DNA from: Apricaphanius iberus
Taxonomy: Eukaryota; Chordata; Actinopteri; Cyprinodontiformes; Aphaniidae
Reading direction: 5' to 3'
Length of the DNA: 64,000 nt
Assembly: GCA_028564705.1 (NCBI GenBank)
Contig: JAPXFQ010000406.1
Location: 22,501 to 86,500 of the forward strand
Shown: one piece after another, positions 36,759-48,069 of the stretch
How the letters are laid out: each line of letters opens with the position of its first letter
Numbering within the stretch: the first letter of the stretch is position 1
Position numbers and translations under genes: made by a program
Notes under the pieces: generated by a model
Database searches by the model: none
What the model saw: the letters and a program-made list of their open reading frames with translations, nothing else
What the model was told of the DNA's origin: nothing

Positions 36759-37212
36759 TTGGAATGGGTGGAGAAAAATGCCAGGTGTAATGTATGATAT
36801 AAGGGTTTCAGCAAGAATGAAAGGAAAGGTTTACAAGACAGTAATGAGACCAGCAATGCTGTACGGTCTAGAGACAGTACCAATGAGGAGAAGACAGGAA
36901 GCATAACTAGAGGCTGCAGAACTCAAGATGTTGAGATTTTCTTTGGGAGTGACGAGGATGGATAGGATCAGAAACTGAGATGGTTTGGACATGTTCAGAG
37001 GCGAGATGACGATTATATCAGTAGAAAGATGCTGATGATGGAGCCACCAGGCAGGAGGCAGAGATGAAGACCAAAAATAGGATTTATGGATTTGGTGAAG
37101 GAGGACATGAAGTCAGTTGGCAGGAGGGTCGAGGATGCAGAGGATAGGACTAAATGGAGACAGATGATTTGCTGTGGCGACCCCTAAAAAGAAAAGCCGA
37201 AAGACAAAAAAG
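36759..37212 (+). mobile_element. 5'-truncated LINE with exact 16-bp TSD
   Basis: An exact 16-bp duplication, ATTTCTGGCAGGCTAT, lies at 36743-36758 and 37213-37228. Between the copies is the 3' end of a reverse-transcriptase gene, then a short 3' end (CTGTGGCGACCCCTAAAAAG ... GCCGAAAGACAAAAAAG). 5' truncation, a long duplication and an A-rich end are the signature of target-primed reverse transcription. It is younger than the hAT-like element it interrupts. Confidence 0.9.
36763..37190 (+). pseudogene. LINE reverse-transcriptase C-terminal end (dead)
   Basis: The frame reads NGWRKMPGVMYDIRVSARMK, then GKVYKTVMRPAMLYGLET, the post-catalytic part of a non-LTR reverse transcriptase (the MLYG-E-T block is highly typical). 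A TAA follows RRRQEA; LEAAELKMLRFSLGVTRMDR continues in frame. A further frameshift precedes the RWFGHVQRR-like part, and the C-terminal zinc-knuckle-like tail is degraded. The clade is probably RTE- or L2-related; this was not resolved. No function is possible. Confidence 0.85.
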
Positions 37213-37551
37213 ATTTCTGGCAGGCTATATATATATAGCCTATACATGCTGGTGTGCACATTGCTGCTCTTCTACTTTCATTGGATCACATTCACTATAT
37301 TTTTGAGTAAATATGTGTTAGAAAGCCCACATTGTTCTAAATTTGTAAGTTGCCCAAATATCACATGCTCCTGAACTCAGCATATATTTCCTATGCTGTT
37401 TGAATGCAGCACAGCTGAAGCTCAGTCTGACTTTTTTTTTCTCCTTCCCACTGTAAGAGCGAGAAGAGTTTTTTTTTTTTTGGTTGTTGCCTTAGACTGA
37501 CTGAAAAATGAGAGAGAATATCGGCACGATCCGATCTTGAGATCGGGACAT

Positions 37552-40420
37552 TTTTTAAAATGGAAAATAAAAAAGCCATCCATCTCAAACTGACTAAATG
37601 AGATTACTTCTTTGTTTCTAAAAATGTACTTTAAATGATGCCAATTAAACAGTGACACAACATAATTTCAAAGAATCATATCCACAACAGGAGTTTCTGG
37701 AGCCGTAATCACAAAGTGATCATTTTAGCCAGATATCATCTGTTAACTAACACAATCAAAAACTACCACAAAAGACTCCCTAAACATAGAGTAAAAAATA
37801 GACTTGTACCATGCACTACAACAAGACAAAATGCACTATGTATCACAACATGGAGGGATTTTAACACCAAACAGCATTTACAGCCACCTGTTTCTATAGT
37901 TAACGCCAAGCTGTTTTCCTCAGAATATTTAAATGTAGAGAAAAAAAACAACAACATTCTTTCCAATTTTACTTAACTTTCTGTTCAACTTAAAGATTGA
38001 GCAACACTGATAGATTTGTTATTGTTTTTTGTACAGGCTTGACCTGTTGATACCCAATTTTAGCCAATTCAGATTACTTTTTCAGAACTATATATAAACT
38101 AAAGTATATAATTATAAAACAGAATGTCTTTTCTACGGTTGCTACAAACACCCTTCAGTACTGATGTTTTAGGATTAGAGTTAGTGGGGAAAAAAGGATT
38201 TTTACAAATTAGAGAAAATAGTTTAGAGTCGGCAATTTAACATTTCTTTAGCATTGTTAATTAGCTAAATATCAGTTTGTCAGTGATTCTAACAAAATAT
38301 AAATCATTCCAAATGAGATAATTGACCCAGTTAAGTTATTCTCACTCATTGTACCAGTAAATGAATTAATAAACACATTGTGGAATATATAATCCCCACC
38401 ACTCCACCCTCTACATCCTGATATTCTTCTTTTACAAAAATTATTTTGGGGCTTAAAACTTGAAAAGTCATTCCATGTTTTATCCAACATTTTTTTGCAG
38501 CTCAAAGATAAGAACTGGAAGCTACCTAAGTAATATAGAGTAAATGGCATATACGGTAAACGGCATGAAAAAAAGCTGTGATGTACAAATTCTTCTAACA
38601 CATGCTGCCTTTAACAAACAGATTTAAGTGAGGCATATGTCTGTTTATTTAGTAAATACATCCATCTGTTGTTTACAACAAAACCCTGAAAAAAACATCC
38701 TGTTCACAATGACAGCAAACAGCTCCTGATATTTCAAACTGCCAAAACCCATATAAAGTAATTTGGGGATATGTAGCCTATGTGAAATCCAGACGACTTG
38801 TTTGAGAATAATATTCAATTATTTTCACAAGTCAGCATGAGAACAGCGGACGGTTAATTCAGGATGCAGGGACATGCTGTTATATTTTAGCTGTGTTTTG
38901 AGGCAATCATTGGCTGAGAGAAAATCACATCAACTGCAAAAGTCTTGCAGTGCCAAACATAAATAAAACATCACCATCCAACAGAGTGGGAACCAATGTG
39001 CTTTTGGAGCCCTTGGGATCCATTTGAATTGATTTCTGAGGATATCATGAACTCCTCAATAATGCTGACAGTCCTTTCAGAAACCTGCATGTCCTTTCAG
39101 AAACTTTACTGCTTAGCACGGCCTATAGGTGACATATTAGATGTGACCTGATTGAAGTACTGTGCTTCCTCCTCCAGCAAAGCTGAGAATGTCTTGTGTG
39201 TGTAACATGCTGAACAATGGCTCCCTGTCAATCTTTATGGAGAAATATTGTGTCCTCGAGATTCAAATTATGTCCCATGTGACTTTGTTCCTGAAATAAT
39301 CTCCTTGCCCTGAATATGGGTCCCATGATACATTTCTACAGACAGGAGGTCAAACTCGTTGATGGAAATGGAACAGCATAGCTCAAAGTATCTAAAGGAT
39401 CCAAGCTTAGAATGAGGATTAAAAAAAATAATGTACTTTCTTCTTTTTTATCCATTGTTAAATATATCTCTATGCACCTTAATATTTCAAACTTTACAAG
39501 TAGGACTTTTGAGCTCCTTCTATTGTATGTGATTTTGTCCCAGAAGCACTTCGGTCATTGTATTCAAGGCCTTCATTATACAATGAAGCATACTTTTCCC
39601 TCCAAAAAATACAGATGAGATGCTGAAATTCCAGAAAATCTGAAAGACTGGTGTTTGTCCAGTAGTTGGTAATCGTATCTGCAATTAATTTGATGGCAAC
39701 TGGTAAAAAAAACACACATCAAGTACTGAAAAAACTGATGGAGTTATGTTTTTCCATTTATTTTTTTATAGCAAAAGTTCCTCACATTTGCAATAATGTA
39801 CTTATGTGATTTTTTTTATTATTATCACATTACGGTTGGAGCAAATGCTTTGATGCCTTTATTTTCTGCTGCGTTAAAAAACAATAAGAACCTGTAGCAC
39901 AATTTTTGGTTCTGGCAAGACAGACATCAAAAGTTCAGTTTAGACCTGGAAAACCTGGATTGGAGGACATTTGCCAAGTTCTCTGCTTCATTTAATAAAA
40001 TTTCTGTTCTCAAATATTTAATTTAAAACCAAAATTGTAATCCTTATGATGTGAATGTGGATTTTGTCAAACACATATTTTTTTTTTTTAAAAATGCATT
40101 CATTGTTGTGGCAGTTTGTATCATATACTCAATTCACAAAACTGTGTGAGCACGCAAGGTAAAGGTTGCGTGAATAACTTACTAAAGTGGCAGTTTGTCA
40201 AGTGCATACAGAAACAAGCAAAAATGAGTGTTCTTTTATTTCACTTTAAAGAACTCTCAAAATGTGGTGTGGAAAAAAACAGAAAAGATCAGTTTGACAA
40301 AATATATGTTTGTGGCTCTAACATGACTCTTAAATACCTTCAAACAAGTATAGAACCAATTGCTTTAATCGAACAGTACAACACTAAAAAAATCAGATAT
40401 ATATCAGTCCATATATGCAT
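37552..40420. other. No gene; possible conserved non-coding patch at 38860-39380
   Basis: 38860-39380 is complex, repeat-free and moderately GC, with a tandem duplication of GTCCTTTCAGAAAC (about 39071-39104). Elsewhere it is AT-rich without features. No exon is supported. Confidence 0.35.
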
Positions 40421-40452
40421 CAAAGCTAAAACCTTCTTGGGTTTTAGCTTTG
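40421..40452. repeat. Perfect 12-bp inverted repeat (hairpin)
   Basis: CAAAGCTAAAAC, an 8-base spacer, then GTTTTAGCTTTG. There is no T-run after it and no miRNA-length arm, so its role is unknown. It sits inside the longest open frame of the window (40116-40823), which otherwise looks fortuitous. Confidence 0.85.
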
Positions 40453-40678
40453 AAAAAAACAAAAGAGTTTTGCATTGCCATCCTGCAAATTTGATACTGC
40501 AATATACACAACGTGCTTACATAACTGTCCGAAACATCAAAGCTCGGAGCGATGATAAATACCACTCAAAGCAAATGATGCTACTCAAATGTCACAGCAA
40601 ATACCCAATGATAATATTAAGTAATCTCGTTCTATGTAGATGCTCTGTTTGGACTGATGAAAAGCATCGACTACATAA

Positions 40679-41570
40679 AGGGAAAGTTCAGGGATTTTTT
40701 TTCAACCTGGACCTTATTTTTAGGAAATATTACATTAATTTACTCACCCAGACAAATTTGGAGCCACTTGGAGCCATTGGGCAGAAGTTTATATCCAGTC
40801 GCCATAAGCGTATATCCATATAATAGGAGTAAATAGGGACCGGAGTTTGCCGCATGTAGTAAGCCATTATCTGCCCCAAAAGTCCTTCATTTAGACATGT
40901 TTTTTTATGAATAGTAAGCAATATTCCCCTGTGAGTTTGGAACGTCTCGGAGGTGCTAAGGTAGTAGCTCCTGGATTTTTACTGGCTTTTAATGTAACCA
41001 ATTCCAACTTAGAATAACTTTGGATTTCAATGATGTCGCAGCCGCCCGCCATTGCAGCTGTAGTCTGCGTAGGTTGCAGAAAGGGAGCTTGTAGAAGCTG
41101 AACTTAGTCCAATTGGCCATTTGATTAGTGCAATTTGGAAACACGATAACTCGAACCATGCTGTGGTCTGCAGTTGCATGTTCTATCATACCGACGAAAA
41201 GTGAAAGTGCTGCTCAGACTATAACTGGGATGGAGCACAGCAGTGACGTATTTGCAATCATGCAATAGTGTAGTTATATTACTGCCTCTAAATCACCCCC
41301 TGAACAGAACAAATGCACAATGCCGAGACATTCTGAACTAAGGTTTAATAACAAAACATTTGTTAAATGAAGGCGTTTAGGGGATAATAATGTCTTATTA
41401 CAGGCAGCAAAATCCTGTCCCCATTGACTCCCGTTAAATAGATGAACGCTTATGGCAACTGGATATAAACTTCTACCCAGTGGCTCCAAACTTGTCTGGG
41501 TGAGTAAATTAATGTAATATTTGCTGAAAATAAGGTACAAATTGAAAAAAAAAGAAAAATAATTTTCCCT
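40679..41570. mobile_element. TTAA-type DNA transposon with ~230-bp inverted repeats
   Basis: 892 bp with tips AGGGAAA at both ends and long inverted repeats (about 40679-40915 and 41345-41570). They share TATTACATTAATTTACTCAC, CCCAGACAA, AGAAGTTTATATCCAG and CCATAAGCG. The flanks are ATAA (40675-40678) and TTAA (41571-41574), suggesting a TTAA target as in Kolobok or piggyBac-type elements. The interior has no transposase. A second, right-truncated copy is at 28042-28620, which confirms a dispersed family. Confidence 0.83.
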
Positions 41571-41784
41571 TTAAGGACAAAAAGAGAGGATTGAACTTTC
41601 ATTTCCAGATAGTCCGTTGAGCCAAAAATATTTAAAAAGAAAAAAAATGTGATGTTACCCAAAAACATAATGTAACCCACTGTGACAAGTAGAACACTGA
41701 ATATAAAAAAAACTTGATCCAAATACACTTTACAAGGATGGGACAAATCAATGTTAAATGCCCATGACTTGTAGAGTGATTTAT
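41571..41784. other. Spacer
   Basis: AT-rich link between two repeats; nothing seen. Confidence 0.5.
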
Positions 41785-42060
41785 CTAGTCCTAAGGACTC
41801 CAAAAGGCTTCACACTACATTCAGTCATTCACCTATTCACGCACACATTCACACACTGAAGATGACAAGATACATTGTAGCCACAGCAGAAAGTGAGGCT
41901 GCTAAACACTGGTGCCACCGGACCCTCTGATAACGACCAACAGTAAAAGCAGGTTCAGTGTCTTGCCCAATGACACAACTACTAAGATGGAGAGAGAAAA
42001 AAGGTTCAAACCACCAACTCTCTGGTTACAAGAGGGGCTCCTAACTCCTGATGGACACAC
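41785..42060 (-). mobile_element. Dispersed fish repeat (LINE/SINE 3'-tail type), copy 2
   Basis: TAGTCCTAAGGACTCC, CATTCAGTCATTCACC, CACACATTCACACACTG, ATTGTAGCCACAGC, GTGAGGCTGCTAAACACTGG, CCACCGGACCCTCTGATAAC and TCAGTGTCTTGCCCAATGAC. It is longer and better preserved than the copy at 12404-12625. The last part is the inverse of the GGCAAGGCACT-type middle of the SINE at 17 kb, indicating shared modules. Confidence 0.75.
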
Positions 42061-42732
42061 ACACATGGTACATTCAAGATGTAACAGGACATTTTTTTCC
42101 CAACATGGGCTTCATTTCCTCACATTCTGACCCATTTAATCACCCCTTCAAAAACACCCACGTACATGGGAACATACCACACTGTAAATGGTGATGATCT
42201 TTATTTAGTTGAATTCAACACCAACGTTATCAAAGAACCTGCTTTACCTTTTCCCCTTTCATGGTCAATGATTTGATTGACAAGAGAGAACTTACAAAGA
42301 TCAAGTCCTTTTCTGAGCAATTGTGAACTAATTTTTACGTCAAAGTGGAATTACTTTTGTTGTATTTCATGGAGTGAGGATGTAGCACCGTTAACCTTCA
42401 GAGATGCTAAACTTCATACTATTTGTATAGGAAAAAAGGGGGTGAACAATAAAGGCATGCATAATGCTTCAAGTACTTTAACACTGTATATTTTTTCTTC
42501 TGAATTTTTATACAATTTCAGTAAAAAGGTAGCCATCTCTCCATTAGGATTACCTTAAGAACTGTTTTCATCAGTGAGTTAAAAGGAGGTTCATAGGTGA
42601 TATATTGTAAAAAGATATATAATATCAGAATGAAACAAGGCAAAAAAAATAATTTCACAAGTAGTAATGAGCCAGAAACAAAACTGACGGTAACTAACGA
42701 TTTAATTGGTTCTAAAAGTGGATAAAAACCCT
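42061..42732. other. Nothing recognised
   Basis: AT-rich DNA with no supported feature. Confidence 0.5.
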
Positions 42733-43101
42733 TTAATAACTATTTTTTTCGATTTTTTGTTTTAGAACCAACTTTGTTGTGGCTCCATGAGGGTGAAGCA
42801 GGGCCAAAAATGCAACATCAGAATTGTACATCTCCAGAATATTTTGCGTTGCTCCCCGCAACCTTTTCCGCTGTCTCCTAATTTTGGAGTCTGACAAAAG
42901 CCACAGGTTAAACAGAATGTTGAATGTCGCTACCGTGTCTACCATTGTTGTTTTATTAAATGTATTGCGTAGCCACGTACTCTGCAGCAGCCCACCATAT
43001 GACGAGCCCATCCACTTGATCTGGTCTTGAACTTCAGTGGTTAAGCAACCAGGCCGAGTGGAGTCGAGCCAAGCTGAGTAGGTGCTAATGGAATAGAGCA
43101 A
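42733..43101 (-). pseudogene. 122-codon frame in a probable DNA-transposon relic
   Basis: The minus frame includes WLRNTFNKTTMVDTVATFNI, then LLSDSKIRRQRKRLRG, a basic stretch, with no catalytic motif. Its upstream DNA (GTGGAGTCGAGCCAAGCTGA at 43058-43077, a run of GAG/GCC words) resembles an end region often seen in fish DNA transposons. It is probably a transposon-encoded accessory frame; Harbinger type is a guess. An unrecognised host gene cannot be excluded. Confidence 0.35.
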
Positions 43102-46100
43102 TATGACATGCTAGGGAGGTAGCTGAACCATTTAAATCAGCTGTCATAGAACAGGATGCATCCTAAACCAGCAGGTCCCCTGGCCTTAAGGAATGAAGCT
43201 GAAACACCCATGATCTATAATATCTTATTTCCTTGGCTCTAGTTATTTCAGTGCAGAAATCATTGAATCTGCATCTGTTCTTTGCTTTCAGGATTTTCAG
43301 TCCCTGAGCTTCTAGGTGTAGTCAGAGGAATTCTGATTTGATGGTAAGTAGCATGGAAGAAAGTGTGCAATGTAAAGTGCAAGAGCACAACAAAAGAAGG
43401 GAGACAGGGAATGAATAACAATATGTACAAAAAAAAATCAGAAAATCAAGTTCCTGATGAAGGTGGAAGAAATGTTGGTTACCAGTTCAAAAAGCCTGTT
43501 TTATTCTGTTCTCAATAAAAGAAGATAATAACATCTTTTTTTCCACATTACTAAAAGCCCTCTGGGCTACTGCTGTTGGCAGGTAGAATATTGATGTATG
43601 AAGAAAATTATTTTAGAGTCAACCAGCAAAGTTATTGGATGTTCTAGCACGAACACAGTCTATTTGAAGTTACAACTTTGAGGGGAAAAAAACCTCAAGA
43701 ATCACTTTTCAAGTGATTCAAGAAGGTTTTATTTTCTACAAATAATAATTAAACTAATTGCAAAGCCTATTACGGGTATTAGTTAACCTTTTTTCTTATT
43801 TCTTAAAATAAATTTGCATCAATTTGAAACCTTTAAAGCTCCTCTTGTTTATATTCCTGAAAAAATGATAAATTTTATTTTGCAAAGCAATCTTACATGG
43901 AATATCAGGACACAATAGTAAGACCTTCAAATCAGGTGGGTGAGATACATTGACTGGTTAGGGTGTGAGAGCAGAAAAGAAAACCAACAGTTGCAGATTA
44001 AGTAATGTTAATTGTGTCCTGAAACTAATACAATTTAGCTAGCAAGGTCTGCTTGTCCTTACTGACAAACACTTTTCAGTACTCACAAGGCAAGCTGCTA
44101 GTATTTCTTCTTTTTCTTCTTCTCTTTAAGCACTAAATAATCAGTGCTTGACATGGTGGAAAGTGGGACTACTTTTGAGATTCATAGATGATGTTACAAA
44201 TGTTCTCTGAGACCCACAGGAGCAAAAAGAAATATACTGTCAACAGAAACTTAAATTATTCCTTTGTGGGGAGATGGCTGTGGGTACTTTAACCAGCGTA
44301 TTCTAGAAAAACACAGGCTTTTAAAAATGGCATTAATGTGGTTAAATTGAAAATTATGCGGTTTTGAAGGACACACTTTACTTGCAAAAGAAGAACATTT
44401 TGTAACCCAGAAAAGGTGCACACTTTTCTATGGTTATGTGTAACCTATTGTATTTTTTTTTTCTAAAGAGGATTCCATGAATTATCTCCAGAAGTCTAGA
44501 TTCTAAAGGAGCCAAAAATCATAAACTATGCCATTAGCCTCAAAAACAAGTTTCAGGGGGAAAAAAATAATTGTATTTACATTTTTTCAAAATAAACAAA
44601 TATAATAAAATTACATATGCAAACCAGTTATGCTAAAATGGGGCATACTTTAAAATGTTAGGGTTTTATGTTTTTTTGGACAAAAAGTTCATCAGCAACC
44701 TTGGTGTTTTTATAAAAATATGAAATCAGTGGTGTATCAATCCAAAACAATAAGCATTTATGGAAATAATTTCACAGATAATGTAAATTGACAAGTCCTT
44801 GTCAACATTAAGCCAAGAAAGTTATGATGAAAGAGTACTTTTTTTTGTCCATACATGCTGTCTAAAGTTTGCTTGTGGAAAAAAATCTGGCTTGTTTGAC
44901 CCATTTGATCAACCCTAATCAATATTGAAAAGATGTCATCTCAGTAAAGTTTTTCCTCTTCTCTTTCCCGCTTACACTTTCACTTCTGTCTCTGTCTAGC
45001 GGAGGTTTCAGCACCTCCGCCAGTATCTTCAGCCTTGCTGTGGAGTTTATCGACAACATGAGAGAATGCTGGTAAATGTGTTTTCTATACAGAGGGCTGC
45101 ACACTGATGAGCATACCATTTTTCACAGTAATACTAACTGGATCTCCTATTGTAAAATTAAACTATGAACCAAATAAGGTAAGGAGGGAACCTTTTTCTC
45201 CTCATTGCTAATTATAAGGCCATAGCTTCTGTTTCACATCTTGAAAAATACAGTAATTGAGATAGAGCCTAAAATCTCACCACTTAACTCATTCTTGCTG
45301 TATCCAACCTGTATGCACAATTTGGAGGTATACATACTCTTCCCGCAGGACTTGATCATTGCATGTTTTTTAACCAAAGGTTACAAAGGTTAGGTTTCAG
45401 CTGTCACTACTGAAACCATTATTTTCCAAGTAGCAGCCAGGACCCTGACATACCACCACCACCACAATAAAACCAATGCAGTCTCACAACAGAGGTTCTG
45501 TGCATGATCAGGACATTCTGGGAAGTTGGTCTCATGCTACTTTGTCCATCCTTGGTGTGATCTTGGTCCAGCATGAACAAGCCCTTAGAATGATTAAAAT
45601 GGCTTTTGCTGTGACAGATTTCTCACCAAGATATCTGCACTCAGAAGAACTGGTTTTTCAAAGTTCAAAGTTATTGCCATAAAACCTTTTGTATCAATAA
45701 CATTGAATGTAAACATCCACTTATCAGTCTTGAGGGTATTAATTCTGCCACAGCTAGCTCCTTCGAGTTCACTGCCACCCAGTAGCTCATTCTTAAGCAC
45801 ACACACTGCACCACTCCCTCAAAATGATAGAGAAAAAGACACTGAAAGTACCTCTCAGTAGCCTCAATAGAGCCCTTGAGGCAACTTCAACTATCCTGGC
45901 AGGATTTAAGGTCACCCTGACCTTCAGAGCTTACAAAGTGTTTAGCCAAAATTAAGTTATTACCTCAAAAAGGTGTACTGGGAGCACTGAAGAAGCATCA
46001 GAATCTGCCAGATACTCAATGATATCAGCTTAAGTGCATAGTTTAGGAAGCAAAGCAAGTCATGAACATCAGTACATGAAAATTATATTTTATGAGCATC

Positions 46101-46199
46101 GGGTTAATTGTACAAATGTAGCATTATTGCATGCCGCAAACTTTTCACTCTAATGAAAAATTCCACCAAAAAGCTGACAAATTCCCACCAACAACAATC
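43102..46199. other. No gene; one hammerhead/PLE-like trace at 43454-43500
   Basis: CTGATGA (43454-43460) is followed within nine bases by GAAATGTTGG and then AGTTCAAAAAGCC and TCTCAATAAAAG, echoing PLE 3' ends. It is too degraded to fold confidently. The rest is AT-rich; 44999-45025 has a small GCGGAGGT/ACCTCCGC hairpin. Confidence 0.35.
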
Positions 46200-46540
46200 A
46201 CCTCATAAAATCTTTACTTTTATCACCTGTTTCTAGTCATTAATCAGGAGTAATTCTATAATTCCCCTTTTTTAATTTGACTCTGTGCGTCTGAATATAC
46301 AGCAATTAAGGGAATTAATCAGCTGCAAATCTGGTCAGCTCATGCTCTCTTAGAGGGTAAGCTCTGTGTATTGAGCGAATAATTCCTCTGGGATGCTTGT
46401 GGTTACATTGCAGTGGCGAAAATATTCCTCAAGAGAAACATAATAAGATGAAAAGAAAACACAGAGCACATACAATTTTAGCTGATGCAATTCCCTTATG
46501 CGCTTATGTCGCAAATGAATGTCGCACAGCTACAAAAAAA
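46200..46540. promoter_or_regulatory. Candidate conserved non-coding element
   Basis: A repeat-free complex stretch with TTAATCAGGAGTAATTC, GCAATTAAGGGAATTAATCA, GCGAATAATTCC and TTATGCGCTTATGTCGC. It is dense in TAAT cores and without open frame or splice sites. The call rests on look and composition only. Confidence 0.3.
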
Positions 46541-46904
46541 AAGGTATATTTCTGAGTTGCGCTCAAGTGTGTGAGCTTCAAAAAACTTAATGTATGGTTG
46601 CTAAATAGTCAAAAACCATGTACTGAAGCCAAAATTCCAACCAGAAAGCCAAGTTTAATGGAACCGGATGTAGCAATGATAGCCATTAGGGGAATTACAT
46701 GTAGTTACAGGGTTGTTTTCATGGTCATCTGTCACTCACACATGCATGCACAAATCCACACCAACATATATTCACTGTTGACAGAAAATGATATGATCCA
46801 TCTGAAAATCTCTACACTTCACAGACCTTTCAGCAAAGTGGACTTGAGGTCTCTGTGAGCCTGACTACACAGTGATGGAAAATCAACTAATAATAAACTA
46901 AGGC

Positions 46905-47090
46905 CCTGTTTACACGGAAACAAACTATAGTTTCAAATACAGTTTCAAAACTGGAGTTTAAAAACGGGACCACAATAAAAAAAAAAAAATGTTCCAGACA
47001 AAGTCCTGTAGTACCTATGCTGGGCCCATTGGTGGCGCTGCAGCACTTTCAGAGAAAAGAACACTGAGCATGCACAGTCAAACCTGTGGT
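46905..47090 (+). mobile_element. MITE-like end fragment
   Basis: AAGGCCCTGTTTACACGG followed by repeated AGTTT(C/A)AAA words and a poly(A) run, then TGGTGGCGCTGCAGCAC. The opening is a familiar fish DNA-transposon end; the opposite end was not found. Confidence 0.35.
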
Positions 47091-48037
47091 AAACACGACA
47101 AGTTTAGCTTCAAATTAGAGCTTTATTCAAAATCATATTGTGTCTTTGGTTCTCTGGATACATTTTTGTTGCTGGTGATATAAGAGGGACAATAAATCAT
47201 AATCTAGGATATATAATAAAGTCAGTATTTGCTTTATTAGGACTACAACTAGAGCAGACAGGTAGAATAATTCAAGCTGGGAATTTGATGCCATTCCAGC
47301 CACCACCCAAATAAAGCAAAATGCGTAGAGTGAGTTAGGTTGATTTAAAAATTGTAAAATAGTAAAACAAAGGCTGCCCACACACCATGCACACACAGTT
47401 TTTGCTTTTTCTTTTCCCAACAAATGTAATATTTATTTTCTGCTGAATTAACCTGTACTCAAATTGTGTTATTCTAGTTCATCTACACCTATACTGGTAA
47501 ATGTAAAGCCAGCACATATAACAAACTGATTATACAGACAAAATGGATTTTGAGTTAGAATGAGAGTCATTCTGAAGTATCAGTCAAAACTCCTGATTCC
47601 TGCCTGGTTTCTTCCACCAATTATACTTTTTTTCCCCTCAAATTTCTAATCACCCCTTACCTGGGTCATCTTCCTGCTTCTGGCCCCTAGTCCTAAATCG
47701 CCTCCGTGGCACTGATCTTTCAGATTTTTAGTTACATTATCTGCATGTAACATAACTCAATTTACAGCTTGTGTGGAGAAAACTGTTAAAAGTTTTCTGC
47801 TTTTTACTGGCCATGCCTCTGTGCTCTGCTGATATGCAGCACCTTACTGGGATCAACCATTTCCTGGTAGCTTGTATGAGCTTCCGGTGCATTTAAAAAC
47901 GGGTAGGAAAAATAAGTTACTGCATATTAACAGATTAAACTGCTGAAAAAAAGTGCAGGGGACAGAGGACACTGACGCAGAAAGTGCGGGAGACGTCCCA
48001 CAAGTAACTTGCATCTGTTATGCCAATGTCTATTATG
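47091..48037. other. Nothing recognised
   Basis: No feature supported. Confidence 0.45.
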
Positions 48038-48069
48038 TCCTGTGGCTAATTCCCTAATTAGCCACAGGA
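48038..48069. repeat. Perfect 14-bp hairpin
   Basis: TCCTGTGGCTAATT, loop CCCT, AATTAGCCACAGGA. It could be the centre of a palindromic element: the flanks (GTCCCACAAGTAACTTGC before, CAGCACCGGCAAACCTGACC after) look repeat-like, but the outer inverted repeats are not clear. Confidence 0.9.

Larger units (their letters stand above)
36460..37551 (+). mobile_element. hAT-like element split by a LINE
   Basis: The left arm begins TAGGGATATCCCTATCAGC and carries repeated CCGATC words (CCAATCCGATC, GCCGATCCGATTTCGAG, CCCGATCC). The right arm ends CGATCCGATCTTGAGATC then GGGACAT. The GATC-rich inverted arms mark a short hAT-type element. The right tip and duplication are eroded, so the boundary is approximate. 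A LINE at 36759-37212 separates the arms. Confidence 0.65.

Noticed and set aside
40116..40823. Longest open frame (235 codons, plus)
   Set aside because: No domain, AT-rich codons, no splice or promoter context, and its last 48 codons are the terminal repeat of a DNA element (from 40679).
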